A stretch of DNA of 6,948 bases. Source: Bacillota bacterium (lineage in GTDB: Bacteria; Bacillota; Sulfobacillia; Sulfobacillales; Sulfobacillaceae). The stretch is from positions 1 to 6,948 of the forward strand of contig JAKADI010000083.1 in NCBI GenBank assembly GCA_021820675.1. Reading direction: 5' to 3'. This document shows positions 1-6,017 of the stretch, piece after piece (the first letter of the stretch is position 1; every line of letters begins with the position of its first letter). Below the pieces are notes generated by a model. That model was given only the letters and a program-made list of their open reading frames with translations, was not told the origin of the DNA and made no database searches. Both the position numbers and the translations under genes were made by a program.

Positions 1-525
1 ACTTATGGCGATCAAGGCTATCCCGACACGGCCGTGGATGAGGCCCTCGAAGACATTGGCGGTCCGCTTCTCCGTCAATTGTTGGATCGCTGGGTCTATG
101 GGACTGGTGATCCCCCGACCGATATTTTTGCGATAGCAGGCTTGAAACTTCTCAAAGAGTTTAAGGACCCAACCCAGAAAGTCCCGTTTTCTGGCATCAT
201 TGAAGAGCAGGGCCCTGGTGGCACGGTCTTGATTAAGCATGTGCTCAAGGACAGCCCGGCAGAAAAAGCAGGGCTAGCCCCTGGGGATGAGTGGATTGCC
301 CTAAACGGCTACCGTGTTCGCAGTGATGCCACTTCTGTACTCTTGTCACAATATGCCTCCCAAAGCTCGGTACAAATTACGGTGTTCCGCCAACACCGTT
401 TACAAACCTATCCCTTGGTCCTCCAACCTGCCCTGCCCGATCATTGGCATATAATCTTGGATCCCCAGGCTCCTGACGAAGCGCGCCAGCACTTTCGGCA
501 ATGGCTCGGAGTCCCTTATCCATGA
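1..525 (+). CDS. M61-family metalloprotease with PDZ domain, C-terminal part (5' truncated by window edge)
   Basis: The frame is open to the left edge, so only the last 174 residues are visible; the GTG at 34 is an internal Val codon. Residues 30-35 (RWVYGT), followed by an acidic/Pro stretch and then AGLKL, resemble the end of the catalytic region of M61 glycyl-aminopeptidase-like proteins (usual pattern DRYVYGT...). A PDZ domain follows at about residues 64-142, with the carboxylate-binding-loop/helix pattern SPAEKAGLAPGD at 87-98 and NGYRV at 102-106. A short tail ends at TGA 523-525. In the family, the upstream part carries an HExxH zinc site and cleaves N-terminal residues from peptides; none of that part is visible here. 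The gene converges with the reductase gene and a palindrome separates them. The family call is fairly secure; the substrate is unknown. Confidence 0.8.
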   Translation, partial: TYGDQGYPDTAVDEALEDIGGPLLRQLLDRWVYGTGDPPTDIFAIAGLKLLKEFKDPTQKVPFSGIIEEQGPGGTVLIKHVLKDSPAEKAGLAPGDEWIALNGYRVRSDATSVLLSQYASQSSVQITVFRQHRLQTYPLVLQPALPDHWHIILDPQAPDEARQHFRQWLGVPYP

Positions 526-527
526 CG

Positions 528-556
528 ATTCTTTCCCCCTTTTAGGGGGATAGAAT
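528..556. terminator. Palindrome between convergent genes, candidate bidirectional terminator
   Basis: CCCCC (535-539) pairs with GGGGG (545-549) around the loop TTTTA. The stem extends outward through T534-A550, a T-T mismatch, then four to five further A/T- or G/C-pairs out to 528/556. It begins 3 nt after the protease stop and lies 25 nt beyond the reductase stop on the other strand. There is no long T-tract on either side, so it is a stem-loop terminator candidate and not a textbook intrinsic terminator. Confidence 0.5.
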
Positions 557-580
557 TGCCTATGTCTATCGTTTAGCGAC

Positions 581-1564
581 TTATCCCAGCAAATTGCTTA
601 CCGCATTGTCACGAACGGATACGGTCGGCAGATACCGACGTGCCGATTCGACGGCGGTAGCCACCTCTCCAAATCCGACCGAGATTAACTTCACCTTCCC
701 CGGATAGCTCACAATATCGCCGGCGGCGAGAATTCCCGGTAAATTCGTGAGCATGGCTGAATTCACCGCCAGTTCATGACCATTGAGTTCTATGCCCCAG
801 TCGCGGAAGATGTCCGTCCCCGGGATCAAGCCAATGGCCACAATAATACGGTCAACATCCAGCCTTGTCACTCTTTGCGACTGATTATGCCGTATTTGTG
901 CCCCGTCCACCGCGTAAGAACCGTCAACGGCCAACAATTCATGATGGGTGAGTAGCGAGACATTGGAAAGATTTTTGAGCTTGGCTAAACTATCTGCATG
1001 ACATTGAAACCCATCCCGCCGATGAATCATCCATATCCTTTCCGCTCGTGGAGCTACGGCCATGGCCCAATCGGCAGCCGAGTCGCCACCGCCGATAATC
1101 AGGACCCTATGACCCCGAAAATCTTCCAAATGCTCTACAGTATAATAAAGTCCGCGACCTTCAAAGCGATCGATAGCCGGGTCATTAAACCGTCTTGGCA
1201 AAAATTCCCCTATACCCGCAGTAATAATGACCGATTTGGCCGTAAAAGTACCCTGAGTGGTTTCAATTTGCCATAGGTCTCCATGGCGGATCACACCGGT
1301 TGCCACCGTATTAGTGTATACGTCATGAGGATATTGATTGGCTTGTTCCAACAAGCGCACCACCAACTCGTGACCCGTTACCAAAGGAAATCCGCCTACG
1401 TCATAAATTGGCTTTTCCGGATAGAGGTGCTCCAACTGCCCTCCTAACCGCGAGAGACGCTCTATCATCACGGTCTTAAGATGATGAAGCCCGGTCAAAT
1501 ATAAACCGTAAATTCCGACTGGCCCGCCCCCAATGATCAACACATCGGCGATATTCGTTCCCAT
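581..1564 (-). CDS. Type 2 ferredoxin/flavodoxin--NADP(+) reductase (thioredoxin-reductase-like fold)
   Basis: This is a 327-residue FAD/NADPH flavoenzyme of the YumC/thioredoxin-reductase-like class, which passes electrons between NADPH and ferredoxin or flavodoxin in the cytosol. Visible motifs are an N-terminal FAD-binding GGGPVG (12-17), E35 at the end of the second strand, GGQ (41-43) and YPEKPIYDVGGFP (48-60), which is typical of this class. The NADPH domain has GGGDSA (158-163) and HRRD (181-184), and a C-terminal AGD at about 281-283 precedes GKVKLISVGFGE. No CxxC dithiol is present in the NADPH domain, which argues against true thioredoxin reductase. The frame extends to a TTG at 1651, but that TTG is the -35 element of a predicted promoter, so ATG 1564 is chosen. 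It gives the usual length (about 330) and places GGGPVG near the N-terminus. The Shine-Dalgarno is weak: GGGGA lies 8 nt upstream, while a better AAGGAG is about 35 nt away. Confidence 0.9.
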   Translation of the reverse strand: MGTNIADVLIIGGGPVGIYGLYLTGLHHLKTVMIERLSRLGGQLEHLYPEKPIYDVGGFPLVTGHELVVRLLEQANQYPHDVYTNTVATGVIRHGDLWQIETTQGTFTAKSVIITAGIGEFLPRRFNDPAIDRFEGRGLYYTVEHLEDFRGHRVLIIGGGDSAADWAMAVAPRAERIWMIHRRDGFQCHADSLAKLKNLSNVSLLTHHELLAVDGSYAVDGAQIRHNQSQRVTRLDVDRIIVAIGLIPGTDIFRDWGIELNGHELAVNSAMLTNLPGILAAGDIVSYPGKVKLISVGFGEVATAVESARRYLPTVSVRDNAVSNLLG

Positions 1565-1621
1565 AAATGTTTTCCCCACTGTCTTGGTCTGATTAGAAAC
1601 TCCTTGAAGGAATCCGCCCTC

Positions 1622-1651
1622 AGTGTAGCGAATTGAATTTTGCCTTGTCAA
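1622..1651 (-). promoter_or_regulatory. Promoter of the ferredoxin-NADP reductase gene
   Basis: On the minus strand TTGACA (1651-1646) is a perfect -35 consensus, followed by an 18-bp spacer and TACACT (1627-1622) as the -10. Transcription would begin near 1615, about 50 nt ahead of the chosen ATG at 1564. Its -35 overlaps the -35 of the divergent HD-gene promoter. Confidence 0.6.
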
Positions 1652-1673
1652 AATTCTGTTTCCGCGGTATTGT
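1645..1673 (+). promoter_or_regulatory. Promoter of the HD-domain gene
   Basis: TTGTCA (1645-1650), a 17-bp spacer and TATTGT (1668-1673) fit a sigma-A type promoter, though each box is weaker than consensus. The start of transcription would fall near 1680, about 25 nt ahead of the ATG at 1706. The -35 hexamer shares five base pairs with the -35 of the divergent reductase promoter. Confidence 0.5.
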
Positions 1674-1705
1674 CGTCTGAAAAGTCCTACTTTCGAGGTG
1701 GTAAA

Positions 1706-2281
1706 ATGTCCACAATGCTTTGGCCTACACGGGATCAGGCTTGGGAGTTACTCAATCACTATACGCACAATCCGTCCCTTATCAAACATGCGTTGGCAGT
1801 TGAAGCCGTTATGCGAGCCTTGGGACAACGCTACGGAGAAGATCCGGACTTATATGGTCTGGTCGGTCTACTCCATGATTTTGATTATGAAGCCTTTCCG
1901 CAGATAGGTGAGCATACTATTGAAGGCGGAAAAATTCTAACCGAAGCCGGATTTCCTGATATCATTGTCGAAGCCATCCAATCTCATGTGACCGAGAATG
2001 GCATCGCCCGGGATAACTGGTTAAAGCGGTCTATTTATGCGGCAGACGAGCTCACCGGCTTTATTGTCGCGGTTACGCTGGTCCGTCCCACCAAAAAATT
2101 GAGTGACGTCACTCCGAAATCGGTCATCAAAAAGCTCAAGGATAAAAGCTTTGCCAAAGGCGTCAATCGTCATGACGTGTTTGGGGGTGCGGAAGGCTTG
2201 AGGATTCCCATCGATGAGTTCATCCAATTTATCATCGAGACCCTAATTCCATACGCTGAGGCTTTGGGGCTCAATGCCTAG
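1706..2281 (+). CDS. HD-domain hydrolase (HDIG-type, uncharacterised)
   Basis: This is a 191-residue soluble protein of the small HD superfamily, whose members are metal-dependent phosphohydrolases. The metal ligands expected for the fold are all visible: H28 in the first helix (IKHALAVEAVM), H57-D58 (GLLHDFDYE), H70 (GEHTIEGG), H94 (AIQSHVTENG) and D114 (YAADELTG). The stretch AVTLVRPTKKLSDV and the following KSFAKGVNR are typical of a conserved but uncharacterised bacterial subfamily, so no substrate can be named. ATG 1706 is chosen because GAGGTGG (1695-1701) sits just upstream. The longer frame beginning at 1640 would start inside the promoter. It is divergent from the reductase gene, and its TAG stop lies inside the palindrome shared with the DUF2203 gene. 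Confidence 0.85.
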   Translation: MSTMLWPTRDQAWELLNHYTHNPSLIKHALAVEAVMRALGQRYGEDPDLYGLVGLLHDFDYEAFPQIGEHTIEGGKILTEAGFPDIIVEAIQSHVTENGIARDNWLKRSIYAADELTGFIVAVTLVRPTKKLSDVTPKSVIKKLKDKSFAKGVNRHDVFGGAEGLRIPIDEFIQFIIETLIPYAEALGLNA

Positions 2282-2309
2282 CGCGAGGGTTCTGCATGCT
2301 CGCGCTAGG
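2277..2309. terminator. 11-bp perfect palindrome holding both convergent stop codons
   Basis: CCTAGCGCGAG (2277-2287) and its exact reverse complement (2299-2309) are separated by an 11-nt loop. The HD gene's TAG (2279-2281) lies in the left arm. The DUF2203 gene's TAG (2307-2305 on the minus strand) occupies the mirror position in the right arm. The stem is GC-rich and sits exactly at the junction of convergent genes, so a bidirectional terminator is likely. No T-tract follows on either strand. Confidence 0.6.
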
Positions 2310-2736
2310 ACCCCAGGCCTTTGTCAAGGCCTTCGTTTGGTATGGGCTTGCGCCCCGCATACCCTTCTTCAAGTCCGTGATAGTATTTCACGGACTCTTC
2401 ATCCATTCGCCAGCATAAGTAGACCGGTTGTCCCTCAATTTCCGCCGGGAAATCGACGAGCCCCATCTCCACATCAGTCACCCGGCAGCCTAGCTGGTTA
2501 ATAATAGCCAACAACTGGTTGGCGTCACTCACCACGCCGTCGAATTCCTTTTTGGCTAATTGGTAATCACTAAGCATAATCAAGTTGCCATCCTTGCGGT
2601 AACCGACTTCGCGAATATCGCGCATTTCTTCATATTTCTTTCTCGCCTGATCTTGAAGGGAACGCAGACGCGTTAAGTGTTCGCGCAGCTCATGCAACAA
2701 CTGATTCGCTTCGTCCAAGGTAAATTGCCGTGTCAT
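2305..2736 (-). CDS. DUF2203 family protein
   Basis: This 143-residue protein is recognised from the DUF2203 pattern: FTLDEANQLLHELREHL at the N-terminus (5-21), a long charged helical region likely to form a coiled coil (about 15-85), then GCRVTDVEMGLVDFPA (83-98), VYLCWR (105-110) and a C-terminal YYHGLEEGYAGRKPI (118-132). The family is widespread in Bacillota and other bacteria and its function is not established. No signal peptide or membrane segment is visible. The start ATG 2736 is preceded by GGAGG with a 4-nt gap, inside a GGGAGGGAGG run. The upstream adenosyltransferase stop is 14 nt away, so the two genes are almost certainly co-transcribed and this gene's ribosome site occupies the gap. 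The last codons run into the shared terminator palindrome. Confidence 0.85.
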   Translation of the reverse strand: MTRQFTLDEANQLLHELREHLTRLRSLQDQARKKYEEMRDIREVGYRKDGNLIMLSDYQLAKKEFDGVVSDANQLLAIINQLGCRVTDVEMGLVDFPAEIEGQPVYLCWRMDEESVKYYHGLEEGYAGRKPIPNEGLDKGLGS

Positions 2737-2750
2737 ACATCCTCCCTCCC

Positions 2751-3299
2751 CTAAAATTCTGCTCTGGTGTCCTCTATCCCTGCCAAACGGTTAGCCTCGC
2801 GGGCGGCAACAAATAAGAAGTCAGAAAGTCGATTTAAATATTTTAAATGCTCTGCGTAGGACCCGTCCACATTCACATAGGGCACCAGTCGCCGTTCGGC
2901 CCGCCGCACCACAGTCCGCGCTTGATGAAGAAAAGCCGCGGACAGGTGACCGCCTGGTAAAATAAACTGTGTCAGAGCCGGGAGATGTTCCTCCAACTGG
3001 TCAATCCACTGTTCCATAGTCTTGATTTCCACAGGGTGGAAGCGGTCTTGCCGATCAGGACTGACATTGGATAGATCGGCTCCCACGGAAAATAACGTAT
3101 TTTGGATCTGATCTAACATGACACATAAGGCCGTCTTTTGAGATTCCAAAAAAGATCGGGCTATTCCCACAATCGCATTGGCTTCATCAATGGTTCCGTA
3201 GATCTCGACACGAGGATCGTCTTTGGGCACACGTTTCACGTCACCATGCCCCCACAAGCTGGTCATCCCCGCATCCCCGGTTTTGGTATAAATTTTCAT
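2751..3299 (-). CDS. pduO: PduO-type ATP:cob(I)alamin adenosyltransferase
   Basis: This 182-residue enzyme transfers the adenosyl group of ATP to cob(I)alamin (or cobinamide) to form adenosylcobalamin, the coenzyme of B12-dependent mutases and dehydratases. The characteristic blocks are all present: KIYTKTGDAGMTSLWG (2-17, ATP-binding N-terminal loop), RVEIYGTIDEANAIVG (30-45), ILPGG (113-117), LHQARTVVRRAER (124-136) and YLNRLSDFLFVAAREAN (154-170). The length is usual for the cytosolic trimeric family. The frame opens 10 codons earlier at 3329, but ATG 3299 has GGAGGAGG about 8 nt upstream and starts directly at the conserved motif, so it is preferred. It leads the operon with DUF2203. No cobalamin riboswitch consensus was seen in the roughly 270 nt upstream. 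The symbol denotes the family; this is not evidence of a pdu operon. Confidence 0.93.
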   Translation of the reverse strand: MKIYTKTGDAGMTSLWGHGDVKRVPKDDPRVEIYGTIDEANAIVGIARSFLESQKTALCVMLDQIQNTLFSVGADLSNVSPDRQDRFHPVEIKTMEQWIDQLEEHLPALTQFILPGGHLSAAFLHQARTVVRRAERRLVPYVNVDGSYAEHLKYLNRLSDFLFVAAREANRLAGIEDTRAEF

Positions 3300-3368
3300 G
3301 ATAGCGTCCTCCTCCCGGCATAGGGCCATGACGTTAGTGTCTGCCGTCCAACCTCATGATCATGCGCG

Positions 3369-3443
3369 TTAATCCCCCCAAAACGTCACCCATGATGATA
3401 TCCATTCGACGATATCTTCCCCCAAGGAGGATAATAGGTGCAC
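3369..3443 (-). CDS. Possible 24-residue Trp-rich small protein or leader peptide
   Basis: A GTG at 3443 has a strong Shine-Dalgarno CCGGAGG (3457-3451) with a 7-nt gap, and opens a frame of 24 codons ending in TAA (3371-3369). The peptide has an amphipathic look: an N-terminal LLSSLGEDIVE part, then Trp at 14, 18 and 22 spaced every four residues (WISSWVTFW). It lies 70 nt ahead of the adenosyltransferase ATG and behind a possible extended -10 element. It could be a regulatory leader peptide, a membrane-active small protein or chance. The frame is too short for coding statistics, so confidence rests on the ribosome site and composition. Confidence 0.3.
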   Translation of the reverse strand: MHLLSSLGEDIVEWISSWVTFWGD

Positions 3444-3488
3444 TGTCTGTCCTCCGGTTGAGCCACGCACGCGAGGGTTCCTATCTTC

Positions 3489-3497
3489 AGATTAGCA
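3489..3497 (-). promoter_or_regulatory. Extended -10 promoter candidate upstream of the small ORF/adenosyltransferase
   Basis: The minus strand reads TG-C-TAATCT, an extended -10 element (TGn plus a 5-of-6 match to TATAAT). No good -35 is found at 16-18 bp; the best is TACAGA with three matches. Transcription from here would give a short leader of about 38 nt to the small ORF's GTG and would carry on into the adenosyltransferase and DUF2203 genes. Confidence 0.3.
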
Positions 3498-3532
3498 CGA
3501 ATACGATTCTTTCTGTATCCCCTACCCTGCAA

Positions 3533-3561
3533 GCCGACTAGTGATAACCAAATCCTACGGC
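3533..3561. terminator. Imperfect hairpin after the transporter gene
   Basis: On the plus strand GCCG...CGGC, TAG/CTA and GAT/ATC pairs stack with small bulges around a 6-nt loop. It sits 9 nt beyond the transporter stop. There is no T-tract and the stem is broken, so this is only a weak terminator candidate. Confidence 0.25.
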
Positions 3562-3569
3562 AGTCCGAC

Positions 3570-4391
3570 TCACTTCATTCCCGCTGAGGCTGGCGTATGG
3601 GCAAGCAAGAGCAAAATCGCACTGAAAGACATCACGCTCGCGCCCACGACCCGCCGAAACCCCATCGGTTCATGAAAGAAGAACCCACTGAAGGCAGCCA
3701 ATAACCCGGCAGACGCCGAGATAGCTTCAACAATCACCGCTGGCATTTGCCTTAGTAATATCACCACACTGACATAACTTAAAGCATTTAGGAACCCTTC
3801 AAGCCCGAAACCCGCAGGGAATGTGCGCACTGTTTGGATCGTTTTCGGCCACCACCGGGCGAGTCCTAGGCCAAGTATCATCCACATCCCGACCCCCGTC
3901 ATCAGATTGGCGCCGTACGTTAAAGGAGGATAAAGTTGATAATGGACGTCTAAAAGACGCCCCATTGCAAAAAACACGTCACTTCCGATGATGATGGCAA
4001 CATTCTCCGATACGCGTTGGGCTCCCGACAGCCATGCTCCCACAGCAAATAACCCCATCCACCACCATCCCTGAGCCAGAGCCAATGGATTCCACAAGAA
4101 TAACAGTATAGTTGTGAGATTCGTCCACAGACTCACTTCACTAATTTCTCCTTGAGACAATGCTAAAGTATATAATGCAAATGCTGTCCCATAAACCAAA
4201 CTAGGCCATAGAACGGCACTCAGAAACACGACGGGCTGGTGCTGCAACAACACGGCGAGCCATAAAAATATTGCCGCAAAAACGTAAGTGGCTCCCATAA
4301 TGGACCAGGGATCAGCCAGGTGACCGAGACGCTTCATCAGCACGCGTTCCGCGCTCAAACTCATAACCCTGATTATCAACCATAGACCCAC
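3570..4391 (-). CDS. EamA/DMT-type membrane transporter-like protein
   Basis: This is a polytopic membrane protein of 273 residues from the chosen start. It has roughly nine or ten hydrophobic segments arranged as two similar halves, as in 10-TM drug/metabolite transporters (usual length about 290-300). The final part (AVIVEAISASAGLLAAFSGFFFHEP..., then GASVMSFSAILLLL) matches the last two helices of an EamA domain, with HEP where GER or GEP is common. The substrate cannot be told. GTG 4391 is preferred because AGAGGGGG lies 6-8 nt upstream and the first helix follows at once. Alternative starts are ATG 4415 or TTG 4427, neither with a ribosome site. It begins 51 nt after the VanW stop on the same strand, so co-transcription is likely. 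Confidence 0.7.
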   Translation of the reverse strand: MGLWLIIRVMSLSAERVLMKRLGHLADPWSIMGATYVFAAIFLWLAVLLQHQPVVFLSAVLWPSLVYGTAFALYTLALSQGEISEVSLWTNLTTILLFLWNPLALAQGWWWMGLFAVGAWLSGAQRVSENVAIIIGSDVFFAMGRLLDVHYQLYPPLTYGANLMTGVGMWMILGLGLARWWPKTIQTVRTFPAGFGLEGFLNALSYVSVVILLRQMPAVIVEAISASAGLLAAFSGFFFHEPMGFRRVVGASVMSFSAILLLLAHTPASAGMK

Positions 4392-4442
4392 ATGCCAATC
4401 CCCCTCTCGCCTCATCCTATGGGACAAGAGAGGACACTGATG

Positions 4443-5315
4443 CTAAGAAGTTGCGTGCGACACAGGGCCTTTTTCAATAATCCGAGGGCTGGGACGATAG
4501 CGGTCAATGCCCATTTGTTTGATCACCGTTCCCTGAGGTTCTTTGATCGCGATCCAGGTTTTGACCACAACCCCTTGTTGCCCCGGTGCTAAGACTTTTT
4601 CTTCACCCGGTTTCAACGACTTATTGTCACGCACGATGGTTTTAAAAGGAAAAGTTTGTAACGTCTTGTGATGAACCGTCACGTCGGGACCTGGTGTCGC
4701 CCCCCATATTTTTACCGTCATATGCCGATTTTGGGCCTGTGCCGTAATTAAGATGGGGGTAGTCCGGTTATTGCGAAATTGGAAGTTAAGATAATCGCCT
4801 GCGACGGTGGCATCCTCGCCTGGAGGCAAATAAGGAACGGTAAGCCCATGTTGGTGCCGTTCCACAATAGGCAAGCCGGTTCGTAATAATGCCGCATATA
4901 ACGTCGACGACCCCTGGCACACCCCGCCCCCGACCGATGGCACAATACGGTCCCCCACAAAGGCCCGTCCCCATCCAAAACCATTTTCCGCCGTGTAAGG
5001 TCCCACCACTGTGTAGTAAGAAAAGGTCTTACCAGGTTCAACAACAGTGCCGTTCAAACGATGAGCCGCCAATGCAATATTTTTGCCCTGGGTTTGACTG
5101 GCGTGAAAATAATTGGTCGTTTGTTGCCCCAACACATAGGGCAATTTGACTTCCTGACCCTGCCGGTCTTGGCCCGGCTTTAGCACTCCGACAATAATAG
5201 GAGCGGTGTTATGAGACTGAACCTGGGGCCCTAGACGCACATCCGTTCTCCCCTTGAGGGATAACATTGGAGAAAGTAATCCTAGAGAAGCTATCATCAG
5301 CCATTGCCGTATCAC
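4443..5315 (-). CDS. VanW family protein with C-terminal G5-like domain, secreted or membrane-anchored
   Basis: The protein has 290 residues from GTG 5315. It opens with a short signal peptide or anchor (R3, then hydrophobic WLMIASLGLLSPMLSL to residue 20). The VanW domain spans about residues 78-205, with NIALAAHRLNGTVVEPGKTFS (79-98), GWGRAFV, the hallmark GGGVCQGSSTLY (129-140, with C133), ERHQHG (152-157) and a DATVAGDYLNFQFRN-like block (168-182). A G5-like region follows (about 214-278, ...LKPGEEKV...GVVVKTW...). VanW proteins occur as accessory genes in some vancomycin-resistance clusters and far more widely. They are linked to the cell envelope and their biochemical role is unclear. 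No van genes are nearby, so resistance should not be inferred. The frame is open to 5402, but GGAAG 5 nt ahead of GTG 5315 and the signal peptide decide the start. Confidence 0.85.
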   Translation of the reverse strand: MIRQWLMIASLGLLSPMLSLKGRTDVRLGPQVQSHNTAPIIVGVLKPGQDRQGQEVKLPYVLGQQTTNYFHASQTQGKNIALAAHRLNGTVVEPGKTFSYYTVVGPYTAENGFGWGRAFVGDRIVPSVGGGVCQGSSTLYAALLRTGLPIVERHQHGLTVPYLPPGEDATVAGDYLNFQFRNNRTTPILITAQAQNRHMTVKIWGATPGPDVTVHHKTLQTFPFKTIVRDNKSLKPGEEKVLAPGQQGVVVKTWIAIKEPQGTVIKQMGIDRYRPSPRIIEKGPVSHATS

Positions 5316-5393
5316 AGTGACTTCCGTCCTTTCCGCAAAGATGACTATTCGTGATAATTGGACAAGACACGAAACGCACCACCACCGCAGGGG

Positions 5394-5476
5394 GCTTCGC
5401 ATCCTATCGTGCCCACCCTCGCCTCTTTTAACTCACATTCGAGAGATCACAGGTTCGCTCCCTGTCGTGCCCACCA
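5394..5476 (+). repeat. Direct repeat resembling a tRNA T-arm plus acceptor end
   Basis: Positions 5394-5417 and 5452-5475 match at 20 of 24 bases, 58 bp apart. The last 15 (CCTaTCGTGCCCACC / CCTgTCGTGCCCACC) differ at one base. The second copy reads like the 3' end of a tRNA: a perfect 5-bp T-stem ACAGG/CCTGT around TTCGCTC, then CGTGCCC, A and CCA at 5474-5476. The loop lacks the near-universal A58, and no matching GGGCACG 5' acceptor strand lies about 70 nt upstream. It is therefore not a functional tRNA but could be a remnant or an attachment-site copy. Confidence 0.4.
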
Positions 5477-5480
5477 TATT

Positions 5481-5723
5481 TCATGCAGGTTTCCGGGATC
5501 GTAGGTCCATGGCAAATAGGCCGTTGTCTCTCCAATGTCTCTGCCAATCGTCGCTCCAAAAAAATAACGGCCAGTCATTTCCATAGTCTGTATGCCTCAG
5601 CCCCTCTAACTGAGATCCCGCTAGCAATATGTCACGCGGCAAATCTCCGGTCTGACATGAACATGTTTCATCCTCGCCAATAAACCGATACGTAAAAGTC
5701 AAAAGGTTGGTACCACCCGCCAA
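5481..5723 (-). CDS. Unrecognised open frame, possibly a gene remnant
   Basis: A frame of 80 codons from a TTG at 5723 to TGA 5481 is open further upstream as well. The predicted peptide is rich in Asp and Trp (for example WSDDWQRHWRDNG) with two Cys (CSC) and no membrane segment. No family is recognised and there is no clear ribosome site before the TTG. It may be the tail of a decayed gene or a chance frame. It ends about 5 nt from the tRNA-like CCA. Confidence 0.2.
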   Translation of the reverse strand: MAGGTNLLTFTYRFIGEDETCSCQTGDLPRDILLAGSQLEGLRHTDYGNDWPLFFWSDDWQRHWRDNGLFAMDLRSRKPA

Positions 5724-5762
5724 AAAGAACGTGCGGGTGTCTGGGGAGTTGCAGTCCCAGCC

Positions 5763-5776
5763 GTTCGCTCCCTGTC
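5763..5776 (+). repeat. Third copy of the T-arm-like motif
   Basis: GTTCGCTCCCTGTC is identical over 14 bases to positions 5453-5466, 310 bp away. Here the acceptor-like GTGCCCACC does not follow (CCACGTCGG instead). A 14-base exact match at this distance is unlikely by chance and points to a small dispersed repeat or shared ancestry with the copies at 5394-5475. Confidence 0.45.
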
Positions 5777-6017
5777 CACGTCGGCTACGCGATAATGCCC
5801 CCCTCCTACTACGTCTCTTTCTTTACAGGCCTCGTTTCCACGTTCTCGCCAGTAACTGTTACGGGACTAATGCCCCCGATACCCAATTAAGTGATCTTTG
5901 ATGTCTTTACGCCCCAAATGCGGATTTAGTCGAGTTAAATATTTCCCGGTGAAGAGGCCGCCGGAATAAGCGGAGTCCCGACCACGTCGAGCGACTTTAG
6001 GATTGTCTGATTATTGG

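Noticed and set aside
998..1276. Plus-strand frame of 92 codons inside the reductase gene
   Set aside because: Antisense shadow of a well-supported flavoprotein frame, with no recognisable domain.
2282..3480. Shared 11-mer CGCGAGGGTTC at 2282-2292 and 3470-3480
   Set aside because: The first copy is part of the stop-codon palindrome and its loop; the second has no inverted partner. Most likely coincidence.
3300..3569. Cobalamin riboswitch ahead of the adenosyltransferase
   Set aside because: Expected from gene function, but no B12-box-like core was found on the minus strand.
4443..5315. Vancomycin-resistance locus suggested by the VanW protein
   Set aside because: VanW domains with G5-like tails are common envelope proteins; no vanH, ligase, vanX or sensor-regulator genes are in the window.
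5400..5476. Complete tRNA gene ending in CCA at 5476
   Set aside because: No 5' acceptor strand, D-arm or anticodon stem fits upstream, and the T-loop lacks A58.
5704..5739. T-box-like GGTTGGTACC followed by a CACCCGC/GCGGGTG hairpin
   Set aside because: GGTACC is self-complementary and only one antiterminator helix can be drawn. No strand pairs with the A1 side, no stem I motifs lie upstream and no aminoacyl or amino-acid gene follows on either strand.
5795..5890. Plus-strand frame of 31 codons with a membrane-like peptide (SYYVSFFTGLVSTFSPV)
   Set aside because: No ribosome site, no upstream continuation and no family match that I can recognise; kept only as part of the decayed region.
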